39,971 bases of DNA, from assembly GCA_028699255.1 (NCBI GenBank), contig JAQVUX010000010.1:1-39971 (forward strand). Direction: 5' to 3'. Numbering within the stretch: position 1 is the stretch's first letter; the number at the start of each line of letters is the position of its first letter. The notes under the pieces were generated by a model. It saw only the letters and a program-made list of their open reading frames with translations. It had not been told where the DNA came from and did no database searches. The DNA is from Candidatus Omnitrophota bacterium (GTDB lineage: Bacteria; Omnitrophota; Gorgyraeia; 2-01-FULL-45-10). Made by a program: the position numbers and the translations under genes. Positions 14,863-23,162 of this stretch are shown here, one piece after another.

Positions 14863-15704
14863 TAATTTACCTTGATATAAGCGTCGGCGGGCATACCGGG
14901 CTTAAGGTCGAGGGACGAGTTGTCTACTCTGACCTTTATCCTGTAAACATATTTGACGCGCTCCTCTGTCGTCTGTATGTATTTCGGGGTAAATTCCGTC
15001 TGGGACGATATAAATGATACCCAGCCTTTATACTTCTTATTCTTGTAGCTGTCGGTCATCACATACGCTTCCTGATTCAGTTTCACACGGCCGAGATCTT
15101 TCTCATTTATATATGCCGTAACCCATATGTCATTTAAATCAACGGCGGTAAATACGGGCGCGCCGACCCGCACGACCTCGCCCTCCTCCGCACTTTTGAC
15201 AAGTATGTAGCCGTTCAAAGGCGAGGCGAGCTCTGCCCACCCGAGACGCGTATTGGCGAGCTCCAGCTGGGCGCGGGCCTGGTCCACTGAGGCCTTATCT
15301 GTATCCGCTTTAGTCTTCGCCGCGTCCCTCTTCTGGGCCGAGATGGCTCCGGCCTGCAGGAGATTCTCCGCCCTGACATAGTCGACATCGTCGAGCCAGT
15401 ACTGGTGCTCGGCGCGTTTTAGCGCGGCCTCTGCCTCCGCCTTTACCTTGCTCAACTCATCGGTATTGAGACGCGCGACCAGATCCCCCACTTTTATTAC
15501 AAACCCTTCGTCCGCCAATAGCTCCGTTATCTGCCCTTCGACCCTGAAGGATATGCGCACGTCGTTGCCTTCGATATTACCGGAGACTTTTATCACATTG
15601 CTGTCATGGGCGATTTTTTTAAGCACAAAAGTTGCGCCGGATACGGCGCCGATCACTACCAGGACAAATAATATTATTGCTTTAAGCTTCTTCTTTCCGG
15701 GCAT
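14862..15704 (-). CDS. HlyD-family periplasmic adaptor (YbhG-like)
   Basis: A 280-residue membrane fusion protein. A single N-terminal helix (about 7-29) anchors it in the inner membrane. A biotinyl-lipoyl half motif (GNIEGNDVRISFRVEGQI) is followed by an alpha-helical hairpin (about 78-150), the second lipoyl half (ASPLNGYILVKSAEEGEVV), and a beta-barrel ending at LKPGMPADAYIKV. It would join the ABC-2 pump to the TolC-like channel. It lies 9 bases after the tolC-like gene. Confidence 0.94.
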   Translation of the reverse strand: MPGKKKLKAIILFVLVVIGAVSGATFVLKKIAHDSNVIKVSGNIEGNDVRISFRVEGQITELLADEGFVIKVGDLVARLNTDELSKVKAEAEAALKRAEHQYWLDDVDYVRAENLLQAGAISAQKRDAAKTKADTDKASVDQARAQLELANTRLGWAELASPLNGYILVKSAEEGEVVRVGAPVFTAVDLNDIWVTAYINEKDLGRVKLNQEAYVMTDSYKNKKYKGWVSFISSQTEFTPKYIQTTEERVKYVYRIKVRVDNSSLDLKPGMPADAYIKVN

Positions 15705-15713
15705 AAGGTTCTC

Positions 15714-17093
15714 CTATTTTTCTTCTCCGCTATTTTCCCTGCCAAGTATCCTGTCGAGCTGGGCCTGCGCCATAAGATAATCGTAAATACCCTCGGCGAG
15801 ATTCTTCTCAACCTGGCTTAATGAAACCTGCGTATCGAGAACATCCAGGTTGGTGGTAACGCCGTTGTCATAACCTATCTCCGCTATCCGCACCGCCTCT
15901 TTCGCCTCGACGATCGCGTCCCTCTGGGATACAGCTATCGCGTCTGCCTTCTTCATGTCGAGGCACGCGGTCTTTACGTCGACTACGAGCTGATCGGCGA
16001 TGTTGGCTTTCGCGAGAAATGCCTGGCCGTATTTCGCCTTCGCGGCATCTACTTTAGCTTTGGTGGCCATCCCGTCGAAAATAGACATCCCCACGGTAAC
16101 TCCCGCCGCCCAGTTGGTGTGGCGATAATCGAATATGGTCTCAAGATTATTGGAACGATAGTTATAACCGAAGTTGGCGCCCACCTGAGGATAGTATCCG
16201 CTTTTAGCGTATTCTATTTCCCATTTACTGATATCAATACCGAGCGTTTTGAGTATCATTTCAGGATTGTTCTTGTAGGCCTCTTTCAGGGAGTCGTCCT
16301 CTTTTGCATCGATGAGCGTATAGCGAAGATGGCCCAGAAGCCTTATATCATCCCCCGGCCTTATCCCGATCACTTTTTTAAATTCCGCCGTTATTATCTC
16401 GATGGCATTCTTCGCCTTTACCACTTCCGGCACCACCTTGGCCACCTGCACGCTCGACTGAAGCACATCGAATTTCGAAGACGTCCCTTGCTCGAATTTG
16501 GCCTTCACGTCGTCGTAATGCGCCTTCGATTGGTTAAAGAGATTCTGAGCTATCCGTTCCGTTTCGTAAGCGAGAAGAAGACCGTAATATAGCCGTTTGG
16601 CTTCGAAAGCTACGTCGAGTTTCCGGGCACGGAGCGTCTCTTCCTGGACTTTCAGTTCAAGGCGCGACTCTTTTAAGACGGCAATATCAGCGCCGCCATT
16701 ATATATCGTTTCGTTTACGGAAACGCCGACTTTGTTATCGTTCTGGTACCCGGAAAATATCCCGATATCTTTTTTGGTATTGGCGGCTAACGCGCCCAAA
16801 TTAAATGCAAAACCATTGTAGGTATACCCGTAAGTGGCGGCGAGTTTAGGCCAAAATGCGCTCTTAGCGCCGAGTATGCCGGCTTTCGCAATATCGAGTG
16901 ATTCGGCCTGTATCTGAATATCTTTATTATTGAGGTAAGCTATGCCTATAGAATCTTTCAGGGAAAGTTCTTTTGCGGAGGAAGAAGGTACAGACTCGTC
17001 TGAAAAAGCAGTAGACGATGCAGATAGAGACAGTAATAGACAGGTTGATAATAATATCGCGGGAATTTTTCCGGTATTTTTTTTGGCCATCAT
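15714..17093 (-). CDS. TolC-family outer membrane efflux protein
   Basis: A 459-residue protein with a signal peptide (about 1-32). Two internally similar halves carry the family pattern (LSLKDSIGIAYLNNKDIQ at the N-terminus; VRIAEIGYDNGVTTNLDVLDTQ in the second half, matching QGTSSKFDVLQSSVQ in the first). It would form the trimeric channel across the outer membrane for the HlyD/ABC exporter that follows. It is the first gene of the long operon. The upstream promoter (17139-17167) and an operator-like palindrome (17102-17125) suggest induced expression. Confidence 0.95.
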   Translation of the reverse strand: MMAKKNTGKIPAILLSTCLLLSLSASSTAFSDESVPSSSAKELSLKDSIGIAYLNNKDIQIQAESLDIAKAGILGAKSAFWPKLAATYGYTYNGFAFNLGALAANTKKDIGIFSGYQNDNKVGVSVNETIYNGGADIAVLKESRLELKVQEETLRARKLDVAFEAKRLYYGLLLAYETERIAQNLFNQSKAHYDDVKAKFEQGTSSKFDVLQSSVQVAKVVPEVVKAKNAIEIITAEFKKVIGIRPGDDIRLLGHLRYTLIDAKEDDSLKEAYKNNPEMILKTLGIDISKWEIEYAKSGYYPQVGANFGYNYRSNNLETIFDYRHTNWAAGVTVGMSIFDGMATKAKVDAAKAKYGQAFLAKANIADQLVVDVKTACLDMKKADAIAVSQRDAIVEAKEAVRIAEIGYDNGVTTNLDVLDTQVSLSQVEKNLAEGIYDYLMAQAQLDRILGRENSGEEK

Positions 17094-17101
17094 CCGCTAT
17101 G

Positions 17102-17125
17102 ATTAGTAATAATATAATTACTGAT
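17102..17125. promoter_or_regulatory. operator-like inverted repeat before tolC-like gene
   Basis: Nine-base arms (17102-17110 and 17117-17125, ATTAGTAAT / ATTACTGAT) match with one mismatch around a 6-base AT centre. It lies between the predicted transcription start (~17132) and the start codon, where a repressor would block elongation or initiation. No TetR/MarR-type regulator gene is in the window. Confidence 0.5.
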
Positions 17126-17138
17126 TTATTTGCCTACA

Positions 17139-17167
17139 ATTATATCATCTAATCGTAGAATAGACAA
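17139..17167 (-). promoter_or_regulatory. promoter of the efflux-archease-rtcB-serS operon
   Basis: On the minus strand TTGTCT (17167-17162) is followed after 17 bases by TATAAT (17144-17139), with an upstream TG (TGATATAAT) making an extended -10. All genes from 17093 to 5644 are on this strand with gaps of at most 20 bases, so this one promoter could serve eleven genes. Confidence 0.75.
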
Positions 17168-17179
17168 TGTCGGCCTGGT

Positions 17180-17911
17180 TTATTTTCGCAGTTGCTTCCG
17201 GAAGGTAAGCGCGTACGGGATAACTTTGATGTAACCTAAACCTACTTTAAGCAATTTAAACTTCGATTTGCCCTCGCCGGTGCCTCGCCCTATCCACGAC
17301 ACGGGGACTTCGCAGACTTTGTAGCCGGAGAGTATCGGCAGAATCCCCGTCTCCGCATTTATGGCAAAGTCGTCGGACTTCCATGGCATCTTTTCTATAA
17401 TCTCCCGCCTGTAGAGTTTAAAATTATTGGAGAGGTCTTTCTGCCTTATGCCGAAAAGCATTCCCACGACGAAATGGAAAGCGCGGTTCGCGAACATCTT
17501 CGCCGTAGAATACCCGACTATACGACTGCCCTCCACAAAACGCGAGCCGATAACGCCGTCGCATCCGCCCTCTTCCATCCTCTCTATGAGACGTCCGGCA
17601 TCGCCGATATTTCCTACGAAGTCGCTGTCCATCGTCAGCACGTAATCCGCCCTGGGAGACACGCTCTGAAAACCCGTCTTTATCGCCCGCCCCACTCCGC
17701 ACGGCGGCGTGCGCCTGACGAGCCGTATTTTCGGCTCCGACTTCATCCTATCTTCGACAACCGCGGCCGTAGAGTCGGTAGAAGCGTCATCCACCACGAT
17801 AACTTCCATTATCTTTTCGCGATATTTCTCGACGAGACCTGCGGCGACCTTGCCGATAACGTCTTCTTCATTATGAGCAATCAATACTATGGAAAGGTTC
17901 TCTTTCATCAC
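17180..17911 (-). CDS. GT2 family glycosyltransferase
   Basis: A 243-residue GT-A fold transferase close to dolichyl/polyprenyl-phosphate sugar synthases. The N-terminus has LSIVLIAHNEEDVIG, then VIVVDDASTDST, and a DxD-type metal site in LTMDSDF. The later segment NNFKLYRREIIEKMPW is typical of the polyprenyl-phosphate group. The C-terminal end is only weakly hydrophobic, so it is probably peripheral. Its ATG overlaps the stop of the membrane glycosyltransferase gene; it likely makes the lipid-linked sugar donor that the GT87-like enzyme uses. Confidence 0.92.
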   Translation of the reverse strand: MMKENLSIVLIAHNEEDVIGKVAAGLVEKYREKIMEVIVVDDASTDSTAAVVEDRMKSEPKIRLVRRTPPCGVGRAIKTGFQSVSPRADYVLTMDSDFVGNIGDAGRLIERMEEGGCDGVIGSRFVEGSRIVGYSTAKMFANRAFHFVVGMLFGIRQKDLSNNFKLYRREIIEKMPWKSDDFAINAETGILPILSGYKVCEVPVSWIGRGTGEGKSKFKLLKVGLGYIKVIPYALTFRKQLRK

Positions 17912-19206
17912 GCCGGGCGCCTCGCGTCTTTAATTAGTGTAAATGCCAGGACGCCCCAGAAAAACAACGTCCCCCAGAACATGACTGAAATGTCATTAAA
18001 GAACATGATGGCCGCGGAATAACTTACAGCCACAAGTACGATAAACGCGATCTTTAAGAACAAACGTTCGGATTTATCTATGTCCGGATAACTCAAATAA
18101 TTCAGGACGGCAAGGCATGGAACGAATATCCACGCCCATGTATACCAAAGGCAGTATGACGGCGTAAGAAGCGGCAGAAGCAAAAACAGGGAAAATGAAA
18201 TCCCCAGCATTCGAGGTTTAATGCGTCTCCACACAGCGGCGGCCGATGTCAGAAATATTCCCGCAGATATGACTCGTATTATTATGTGTATGGCCTCCGG
18301 AGGAATTATATATTTGTACGGCGTCGTCCTGCCGCAAACGAAGATCCTGCCGATAGCGCTGGGTAGCGACTGACTGCTCGAGCGTAGTTCCATGTAGGTA
18401 TTATAGGATGTGGTCATGAAAAACGGTTTAAGGCACCTTAAATACCAGTCCTTCAAAACAAAATTATTATATGCTACGCCCCACACAAGAGACGGTATTA
18501 CTATAAATACAGTCAATACCCCGAGGATGAAATGGACTATGTACATTCCCCTGGAACGGATAATAAAATAAACGGCCAGAAAAAACGTAGGGATGTAAAC
18601 CGTCATGGCGAGCGATAGCAATACCGCGGAAAAGAAATTCTTTTTCTTTTCAAAAAGATATATCGCCGCGATCGCGAAGGCGAGCGCCATGAGTTTATTC
18701 TGGCTATTCACCAGTTCATATCCGATCAAAGGCACGGCAATAAGAATGCTTATCTTGAGATTGCGCACGGTCGTCGCGCGCGACGGACTTGGCATGATCC
18801 GCATGAGCAAAAATATACTCATTATAAGCGCGAACATCACCGCCAGATACCATGCAAGAACGGATGGCAGCATGTGTTCAAATTCAAACGGGCCTTTTGG
18901 CTTGCTCGTCAACATGAACGGAGCCTGCAGGATAGTCATTGCGGGTGCGTAGCGGAATATCGGCCGGTTAGCGTCGGTAGGATTATCGTACGGCGACTGC
19001 CTGTCCATCATCTTTTCGACGCCGTATAACGCAACCTTGAGATCCTTGCCGCCCCTGACGCCCGTAACAATAGCCGCCGCTATGATAAGGATGGCTATTA
19101 TCGGAATAAACACTTTATCGGATAATATAAAATTACCGGCTTTTTTAAAACGCGCAACCATATTTCTCAGATTATCCTTTTGTCTTTCGCATATATCACC
19201 TACCAT
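17908..19206 (-). CDS. GT87-like (DUF2029) membrane glycosyltransferase
   Basis: About 432 residues with some ten membrane helices. The first external loop has RQSPYDNP then RPIFRYAPAMTILQAPF, the pattern of the GT87/DUF2029 mannosyltransferases that use polyprenyl-phosphate sugars. I choose the ATG at 19204-19206 because GGAGG lies six bases upstream, although the frame is open seven codons further and another ATG (19161) is also possible. The chosen ribosome site lies inside an inverted repeat. The GT2 gene overlaps its stop by four bases. Confidence 0.82.
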   Translation of the reverse strand: MVGDICERQKDNLRNMVARFKKAGNFILSDKVFIPIIAILIIAAAIVTGVRGGKDLKVALYGVEKMMDRQSPYDNPTDANRPIFRYAPAMTILQAPFMLTSKPKGPFEFEHMLPSVLAWYLAVMFALIMSIFLLMRIMPSPSRATTVRNLKISILIAVPLIGYELVNSQNKLMALAFAIAAIYLFEKKKNFFSAVLLSLAMTVYIPTFFLAVYFIIRSRGMYIVHFILGVLTVFIVIPSLVWGVAYNNFVLKDWYLRCLKPFFMTTSYNTYMELRSSSQSLPSAIGRIFVCGRTTPYKYIIPPEAIHIIIRVISAGIFLTSAAAVWRRIKPRMLGISFSLFLLLPLLTPSYCLWYTWAWIFVPCLAVLNYLSYPDIDKSERLFLKIAFIVLVAVSYSAAIMFFNDISVMFWGTLFFWGVLAFTLIKDARRPA

Positions 19207-19207
19207 A

Positions 19208-19240
19208 TTCGACCTCCGAGGTCGCACCTCCGAGGTCGAA
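19208..19240. repeat. palindromic repeat holding a ribosome binding site
   Basis: Two copies of CCTCCGAGGT in a row (19213-19222 and 19227-19236) lie inside an overall inverted repeat with outer arms TTCGACCTC / GAGGTCGAA (19208-19216 / 19232-19240). On the minus strand the inner GGAGG is the likely Shine-Dalgarno of the GT87-like gene, so folding could hide it. Confidence 0.6.
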
Positions 19241-19243
19241 CGG

Positions 19244-19984
19244 TTATAAATTTATAATCATTCCGTCTTTCGCGGCGCAGGTCGGGACGAATATTGCCCG
19301 CGCGGCGTCTTCCGCCCTCGACCGGCTGACAAAAGACGGGTACTTACCCGGATCAAAATGGCAAAGGTAGAGCCGCTTCGCCACAGCATCTTTTGCGGCG
19401 CGCGCGGCCAACTGCGGCGTCAGATGGTACAGGCTCGGGCCTTTCTCATCCGGCGCAATCGCGCATTCCGTCATGAATATATCCGCGCCTCTTGCTAATT
19501 TTTTCAGGTTACCACAAATACCCGTATCTGTGCAATATGTAACTGTTTTGCCTTCAATGGTAAATCGGAAACCATAACACGGCACGGAATGTTTAAGAGG
19601 CGCGTATTCCAGCGCAAAAGAGCAACCACGCAGGTTATCTATATCGTGAAGACGTATCTTCATCGGAAGAAAAAGAAGCGGCGTAGTAAACGGCCGCTTT
19701 AAAAAAATCCGCAATAGCTTCTCCTGCCCGGATACGAGATATATATCAAGCCCTTGAGGAAATTTGAATATGGGAAGAGTGTGCAGGCCGATAATGTGAT
19801 CGAGATGGAAGTGACTTAAAAATAACCGGACGGGACGCTCATCCTTTACGAGGTCTCTGGCTTTGTAGAATCCGCCTCCGGCGTCGAGGATTATATATTC
19901 TTCCGGCGTTTCGATAAATACCGAGGGTGTATTGCCCGTCGGCGTATCGTACCAGCCGTTCGTGCCTAAAAATGTTACTTTCAC
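19244..19984 (-). CDS. metallo-beta-lactamase-fold hydrolase (RNase Z-like)
   Basis: A 246-residue MBL-fold enzyme. It starts with VTFLGTNGWYDTPTGNTPS, and the metal motif SHFHLDHIIG (His58, His60, Asp62, His63) is complete, with further ligands in KHSVPCYGFR, CTDTG (Asp) and LCHFDPG (His). The order resembles the RNase Z/ElaC and AtsA branch, but it lacks a clear exosite for tRNA, so the substrate (RNA 3' end or a small ester/phosphodiester) is open. Its start overlaps the der stop by four bases. Confidence 0.87.
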   Translation of the reverse strand: MKVTFLGTNGWYDTPTGNTPSVFIETPEEYIILDAGGGFYKARDLVKDERPVRLFLSHFHLDHIIGLHTLPIFKFPQGLDIYLVSGQEKLLRIFLKRPFTTPLLFLPMKIRLHDIDNLRGCSFALEYAPLKHSVPCYGFRFTIEGKTVTYCTDTGICGNLKKLARGADIFMTECAIAPDEKGPSLYHLTPQLAARAAKDAVAKRLYLCHFDPGKYPSFVSRSRAEDAARAIFVPTCAAKDGMIINL

Positions 19985-21309
19985 GAGCGTCTCTGCCTCT
20001 TTTCAAAAGCTACTTCTATGGGCATACCTTCAAAATCGCGCGATGCCCTCAAAAAATTCTCCGCATAGCGTCGAAGGTTCTCATTGGCCAATCTGGTATT
20101 TTTCATGCCCAGCACAAATTTCATCGGACGCGCGGGGTCCTGTTTTAAATATTCGAATTTAACGCGCCTGTTCCGCACCTCGCGCGAATCGTTCAATAAC
20201 GCCAGGACTTCTCCGAGCTCGACGGCAACAAAAACCTTCGCCGCTTTTTCATAAAGCGGCCGCACCAGGGCAATACTGGCGGCGACGTTCCGGGATGTCT
20301 TACACGATATAAAAACGACCGGGATATTTTTTATGGCGTTCATTTTACGGATCAGCATCTCTTTATACTTCACGGTGTCCATATTTTTAACCAGGTCCCA
20401 CTTATTGACCGCGAGGATGACCGCCTTGCCCTCCTCCATACAGAAATCTATGACACGTTCGTCGTCCTCCCTGAGGCCGTCCATGCCGTCTATAAGCACC
20501 ATAGCGACATCGGCGCGTTTTATCGCTTCCCTGGCGCGGACACTGCCGTAAAAATCTGCCGCCACGCCCAGCTTCATATTATGCCGCATGCCGGCGGTAT
20601 CGATAAGCCGGTAGTGCCTGCCCTCAAGTTCAAAGTCGGTATCGAGCGCGTCGCGCGTCGTGCCCGCGACATCGTGGACGATGGCGCGCTCCTCTTTCAG
20701 TATCGCGTTGAGGTATGACGACTTCCCGACGTTGGGACGCCCCACGATGGCCACACCGATGACTTCCGTCTCCCGGTGGATGTTCCCGGATGCCGCACCG
20801 CCTGCGGCAGTCATGGCGTCTATGAGTTTCTCCACGCCTCGGCCCGTAGTAGCCGATACTGCGTACGGCTCGCCCAGCCCCAGCTCAAAAAAATCAAGCG
20901 CGGCGGCCGCGCAGTGCGCATCATCGCTTTTATTCACCGCTAAAAATATCTTCTTGGAGACTTTCCGGAGGCGCGAGGCAAGTTCCGTGTCCTGATGCGT
21001 TACGCCGGTCCTGGCATCGACTACAAACAGGATGACATCGGCTTCGGCTATAGCATTCTCGAGTTGTTTTAATATAAGCGGAGTGATATCGTGGATTTTG
21101 GACGTGTCAAAGCCGCCGGTATCGACGATGGTGAAGGTCTTCCCCTTCCACCCTATATCGGTGTAGAGCCGATCACGCGTAGTGCCGCTCGCCGATTCGA
21201 CTATCGCCTTCCTCGTGCCGGCCATCCTGTTAAAAAGGGACGACTTCCCGACGTTAGGCCGGCCTACTATCGCTATCATTGGAAATTTCTTCGGTTGCAT
21301 ACCATTCAT
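19981..21309 (-). CDS. der: ribosome biogenesis GTPase Der (EngA)
   Basis: A tandem GTPase of about 440 residues needed for 50S subunit assembly. Two G domains each show a full P-loop (GRPNVGKSSLF and GRPNVGKSSYL), DTGG/DTAG and NKSD/NKWD, followed by a C-terminal KH-like domain (RVKFEYLKQD onward). The first ATG (21309) lies within the likely -10 element, so the true start is probably ATG 21300 or, by comparison with the family's MxxIVGRPNV, ATG 21279. It is first in a run with the MBL and glycosyltransferase genes. Confidence 0.96.
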   Translation of the reverse strand: MNGMQPKKFPMIAIVGRPNVGKSSLFNRMAGTRKAIVESASGTTRDRLYTDIGWKGKTFTIVDTGGFDTSKIHDITPLILKQLENAIAEADVILFVVDARTGVTHQDTELASRLRKVSKKIFLAVNKSDDAHCAAAALDFFELGLGEPYAVSATTGRGVEKLIDAMTAAGGAASGNIHRETEVIGVAIVGRPNVGKSSYLNAILKEERAIVHDVAGTTRDALDTDFELEGRHYRLIDTAGMRHNMKLGVAADFYGSVRAREAIKRADVAMVLIDGMDGLREDDERVIDFCMEEGKAVILAVNKWDLVKNMDTVKYKEMLIRKMNAIKNIPVVFISCKTSRNVAASIALVRPLYEKAAKVFVAVELGEVLALLNDSREVRNRRVKFEYLKQDPARPMKFVLGMKNTRLANENLRRYAENFLRASRDFEGMPIEVAFEKRQRRS

Positions 21310-21316
21310 TATAACA
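21308..21316 (-). promoter_or_regulatory. extended -10 promoter for der
   Basis: On the minus strand TGTTATAAT (21316-21308) is an extended -10 (TGnTATAAT). No good -35 is seen at the usual spacing, as expected for this class. Transcription would start near 21301, which argues for a start codon downstream of the first ATG. Confidence 0.5.
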
Positions 21317-21380
21317 CGACAATGATGTTATTTTTTTAAAAAATACTAAAGTAAGTGTATCTTAATGGGCACATCTCTGC

Positions 21381-21414
21381 TATACTATTGGTAGATAAAA
21401 AGATACAAAGGAGG
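21381..21414 (+). promoter_or_regulatory. promoter -10 and ribosome site of small ORF
   Basis: TATACT (21381-21386) is a good -10; the -35 region is weak. AAAGGAGG (21407-21414) lies five bases before a TTG start at 21420 and decides that start. It is divergent from der. Confidence 0.55.
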
Positions 21415-21419
21415 CCTCA

Positions 21420-21572
21420 TTGGCAAGAGATAATTATTCCTACCAGAAATACAAGAGAGAACAGGCCAAGAAAAAGAAGAAGGAAGAAAAGCTACAGCGA
21501 AAACTGGATAATAAAAATAAACAGCCCGAAACGGAGCAACCTTTAGATGGCCAAAATAATCCGCTCCAATAA
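21420..21572 (+). CDS. small lysine-rich protein (50 aa)
   Basis: A TTG-started ORF of 50 codons with a near-perfect Shine-Dalgarno (AAAGGAGG) at the right distance. The product begins M-ARDNYSYQKYKREQ and continues with a run of Lys/Glu (AKKKKKEEKLQRKL), then a polar tail (PETEQPLDGQNN). It is highly charged and probably helical. I recall similar short proteins starting with an A-R/K-x-N-Y/F-S-like segment followed by a KKKK stretch in several bacterial groups, with no set function. A role in RNA or ribosome binding is only a guess from charge. It is the sole plus-strand gene here. Bases 21573-21751 after it hold one 7-bp hairpin (21586-21604) and nothing else that I can name. Confidence 0.72.
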   Translation: MARDNYSYQKYKREQAKKKKKEEKLQRKLDNKNKQPETEQPLDGQNNPLQ

Positions 21573-21751
21573 AAAACGCAGGTTCTGCAGGTTGACTACC
21601 TGCAAGCGCCAGCTCAGTATCTATAATTTCTCAACGTACTGCCACGTTCACCATCATCTCACATTAACCAAGCACCCGGTCTCCGCCTCGTCGGCGTAAC
21701 ACCAGTATCGATCTGAAATTAGCAGATAAAGTTAGGCTTATGCAAATGCCA

Positions 21752-22177
21752 TTAGTCAACTTGCTGAGCGGTTAAAAACATAGCTTTTTCCAGCGCTACA
21801 AAAAAATCTTGATACGTTGCGGCATCGTCTATGCTATTGATTCCAACCTGAGCATTCGCCCTAACCAATAATTGTGTCTCCCCTCTCGACCTTACCGTTA
21901 CGGTCATCACAACACTGCAATTATTTACAAACTTTGTTCCTGTAATAGATCCGAGGGAGAGGTCTGCTTTATCGATAACAAAGTTCAAATCTTGCATAGT
22001 GCTTATCACGGTTTGCATCATTTTCTTAGTATCGGTGGTATCAAAAGCCCTCGTCTGCATACTGCGCAATTTAACCTGGCTTTCCGAAGCTTCAAACGCC
22101 TTATTGGCTGTGGTTGCGCATCCCGCCAAAGCAAAAACCATAAATGCAATAATCGCAATACTACTATGCTTTTTCAT
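21752..22177 (-). CDS. small lipoprotein, paralogue of the next gene upstream
   Basis: A 141-residue lipoprotein with lipobox LAGC (Cys20). It aligns along much of its length with the 191-residue lipoprotein upstream: VKLRSMQTRAFDTTDTKKM against VQLRQLEMRQYDTKDEEKI, then MQDLNFVIDKADLSLGSI against LQDIGFTLDNSETKLGFV, and TYQDFFVALEKAMFL against TYQKFYDALSKSIFL. Such tandem copies suggest partner subunits at the periplasmic membrane face. I do not recognise a named function. It overlaps its paralogue by four bases and closes the three-gene lipoprotein operon. Confidence 0.85.
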   Translation of the reverse strand: MKKHSSIAIIAFMVFALAGCATTANKAFEASESQVKLRSMQTRAFDTTDTKKMMQTVISTMQDLNFVIDKADLSLGSITGTKFVNNCSVVMTVTVRSRGETQLLVRANAQVGINSIDDAATYQDFFVALEKAMFLTAQQVD

Positions 22178-22749
22178 ATGTTCTGAGCCTCCAAAAATAT
22201 TGATTTTGACAAAGCGTCATAAAATTTCTGGTATGTCTGCGCATCGCTGATAGTTTCTATCTTATTAATTTGGCCTGACATATTCCAAACAACTCTCTGG
22301 AAAGTAGCTCTAACAACCGTTTTACTGCCATCCAAAGCCAGCTGAACGATTATGGAGGCCTTTACGAGTTGCTCCTTATCGCACCGAGCCAGGCTATTCG
22401 TATAACAAGGAGCGCCAAAGCAGGCGGCGGCAATACCTAAAACGTCGAGAGCTACAGCTGATGTAATTTGGGCCGCATTTTTTGCGTCCGCTCTCTTTGA
22501 TGCGGCGACAAATCCTAACTTAGTCTCGCTATTATCTAAGGTGAAACCTATATCCTGTAAAACACCTGCCACAGACTTAACTATTTTTTCTTCATCTTTT
22601 GTATCGTATTGCCTCATTTCCAGCTGACGAAGCTGTACCACATTTTTTTCGGGCTTAAGAAAACCCTTTGGCATAGTCGCGCAACCAGACACTGCCATAC
22701 ACATTACCCCTATGGAACAGATTTTAAATAAATACTTTATTTTTTTCAT
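22174..22749 (-). CDS. lipoprotein, tandem paralogue
   Basis: A 191-residue lipoprotein with lipobox VSGC (Cys23). It shares its N-terminal and C-terminal blocks with the next gene but has a central insertion of some 30 residues (about 85-120) with a hydrophobic Ala-rich stretch and two Cys (FGAPCYTNSLARC) that might form a disulfide or a hairpin. An AAGGGGG lies just ahead of the ATG. The function is not recognised. Confidence 0.85.
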   Translation of the reverse strand: MKKIKYLFKICSIGVMCMAVSGCATMPKGFLKPEKNVVQLRQLEMRQYDTKDEEKIVKSVAGVLQDIGFTLDNSETKLGFVAASKRADAKNAAQITSAVALDVLGIAAACFGAPCYTNSLARCDKEQLVKASIIVQLALDGSKTVVRATFQRVVWNMSGQINKIETISDAQTYQKFYDALSKSIFLEAQNI

Positions 22750-22757
22750 ATGCCCCC

Positions 22758-23162
22758 TTAGAAGCTGGAAGAATGATAGGCAAAATCCCGCACTTTTTTA
22801 TCTACGTCAAATTTGACAACTATAGTTAAGGTTCTTTGAGAGGTTGACGCCGCTCCGGAATTTCCGCCTACAGCTCCAAGTATCAACCATACTCCGCCTG
22901 CGTTATTTGAATAGGATACATCTGTGGCAATTTTATCGTAAACCCAAACTTCCAACCTGTTTTCATCCGTTGACACGAGATTGGGTGATCCCAACACTTC
23001 TATGACTTGAGCAGAAGGCATGCCGATCCGAATTTCCCGCTGAACTTTTCCTACAGTTACCCTGTCGCCTGCATCCGACTTAACTGATTTCATATGAGAA
23101 CTGGCCGACGAACAACCCGCTAAGAACGCCAATAAAACCAATGAAACTGCTATCCTCTTCAT
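22758..23162 (-). CDS. BamE/SmpA-like lipoprotein
   Basis: About 134 residues. The frame is open further upstream, but the ATG at 23162 has GGGAGG six bases before it and is followed directly by the signal peptide with lipobox LAGC, so I choose it. The body shows the SmpA/OmlA pattern: IRIGMPSAQVIEVLGSPNLVS then EVWVYDK. In that family the lipoprotein supports outer-membrane protein or envelope assembly; this one has a Gly-rich insertion (NNAGGVWLILGAVGGNSG). It heads the operon with the two paralogous lipoproteins. Confidence 0.82.
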   Translation of the reverse strand: MKRIAVSLVLLAFLAGCSSASSHMKSVKSDAGDRVTVGKVQREIRIGMPSAQVIEVLGSPNLVSTDENRLEVWVYDKIATDVSYSNNAGGVWLILGAVGGNSGAASTSQRTLTIVVKFDVDKKVRDFAYHSSSF

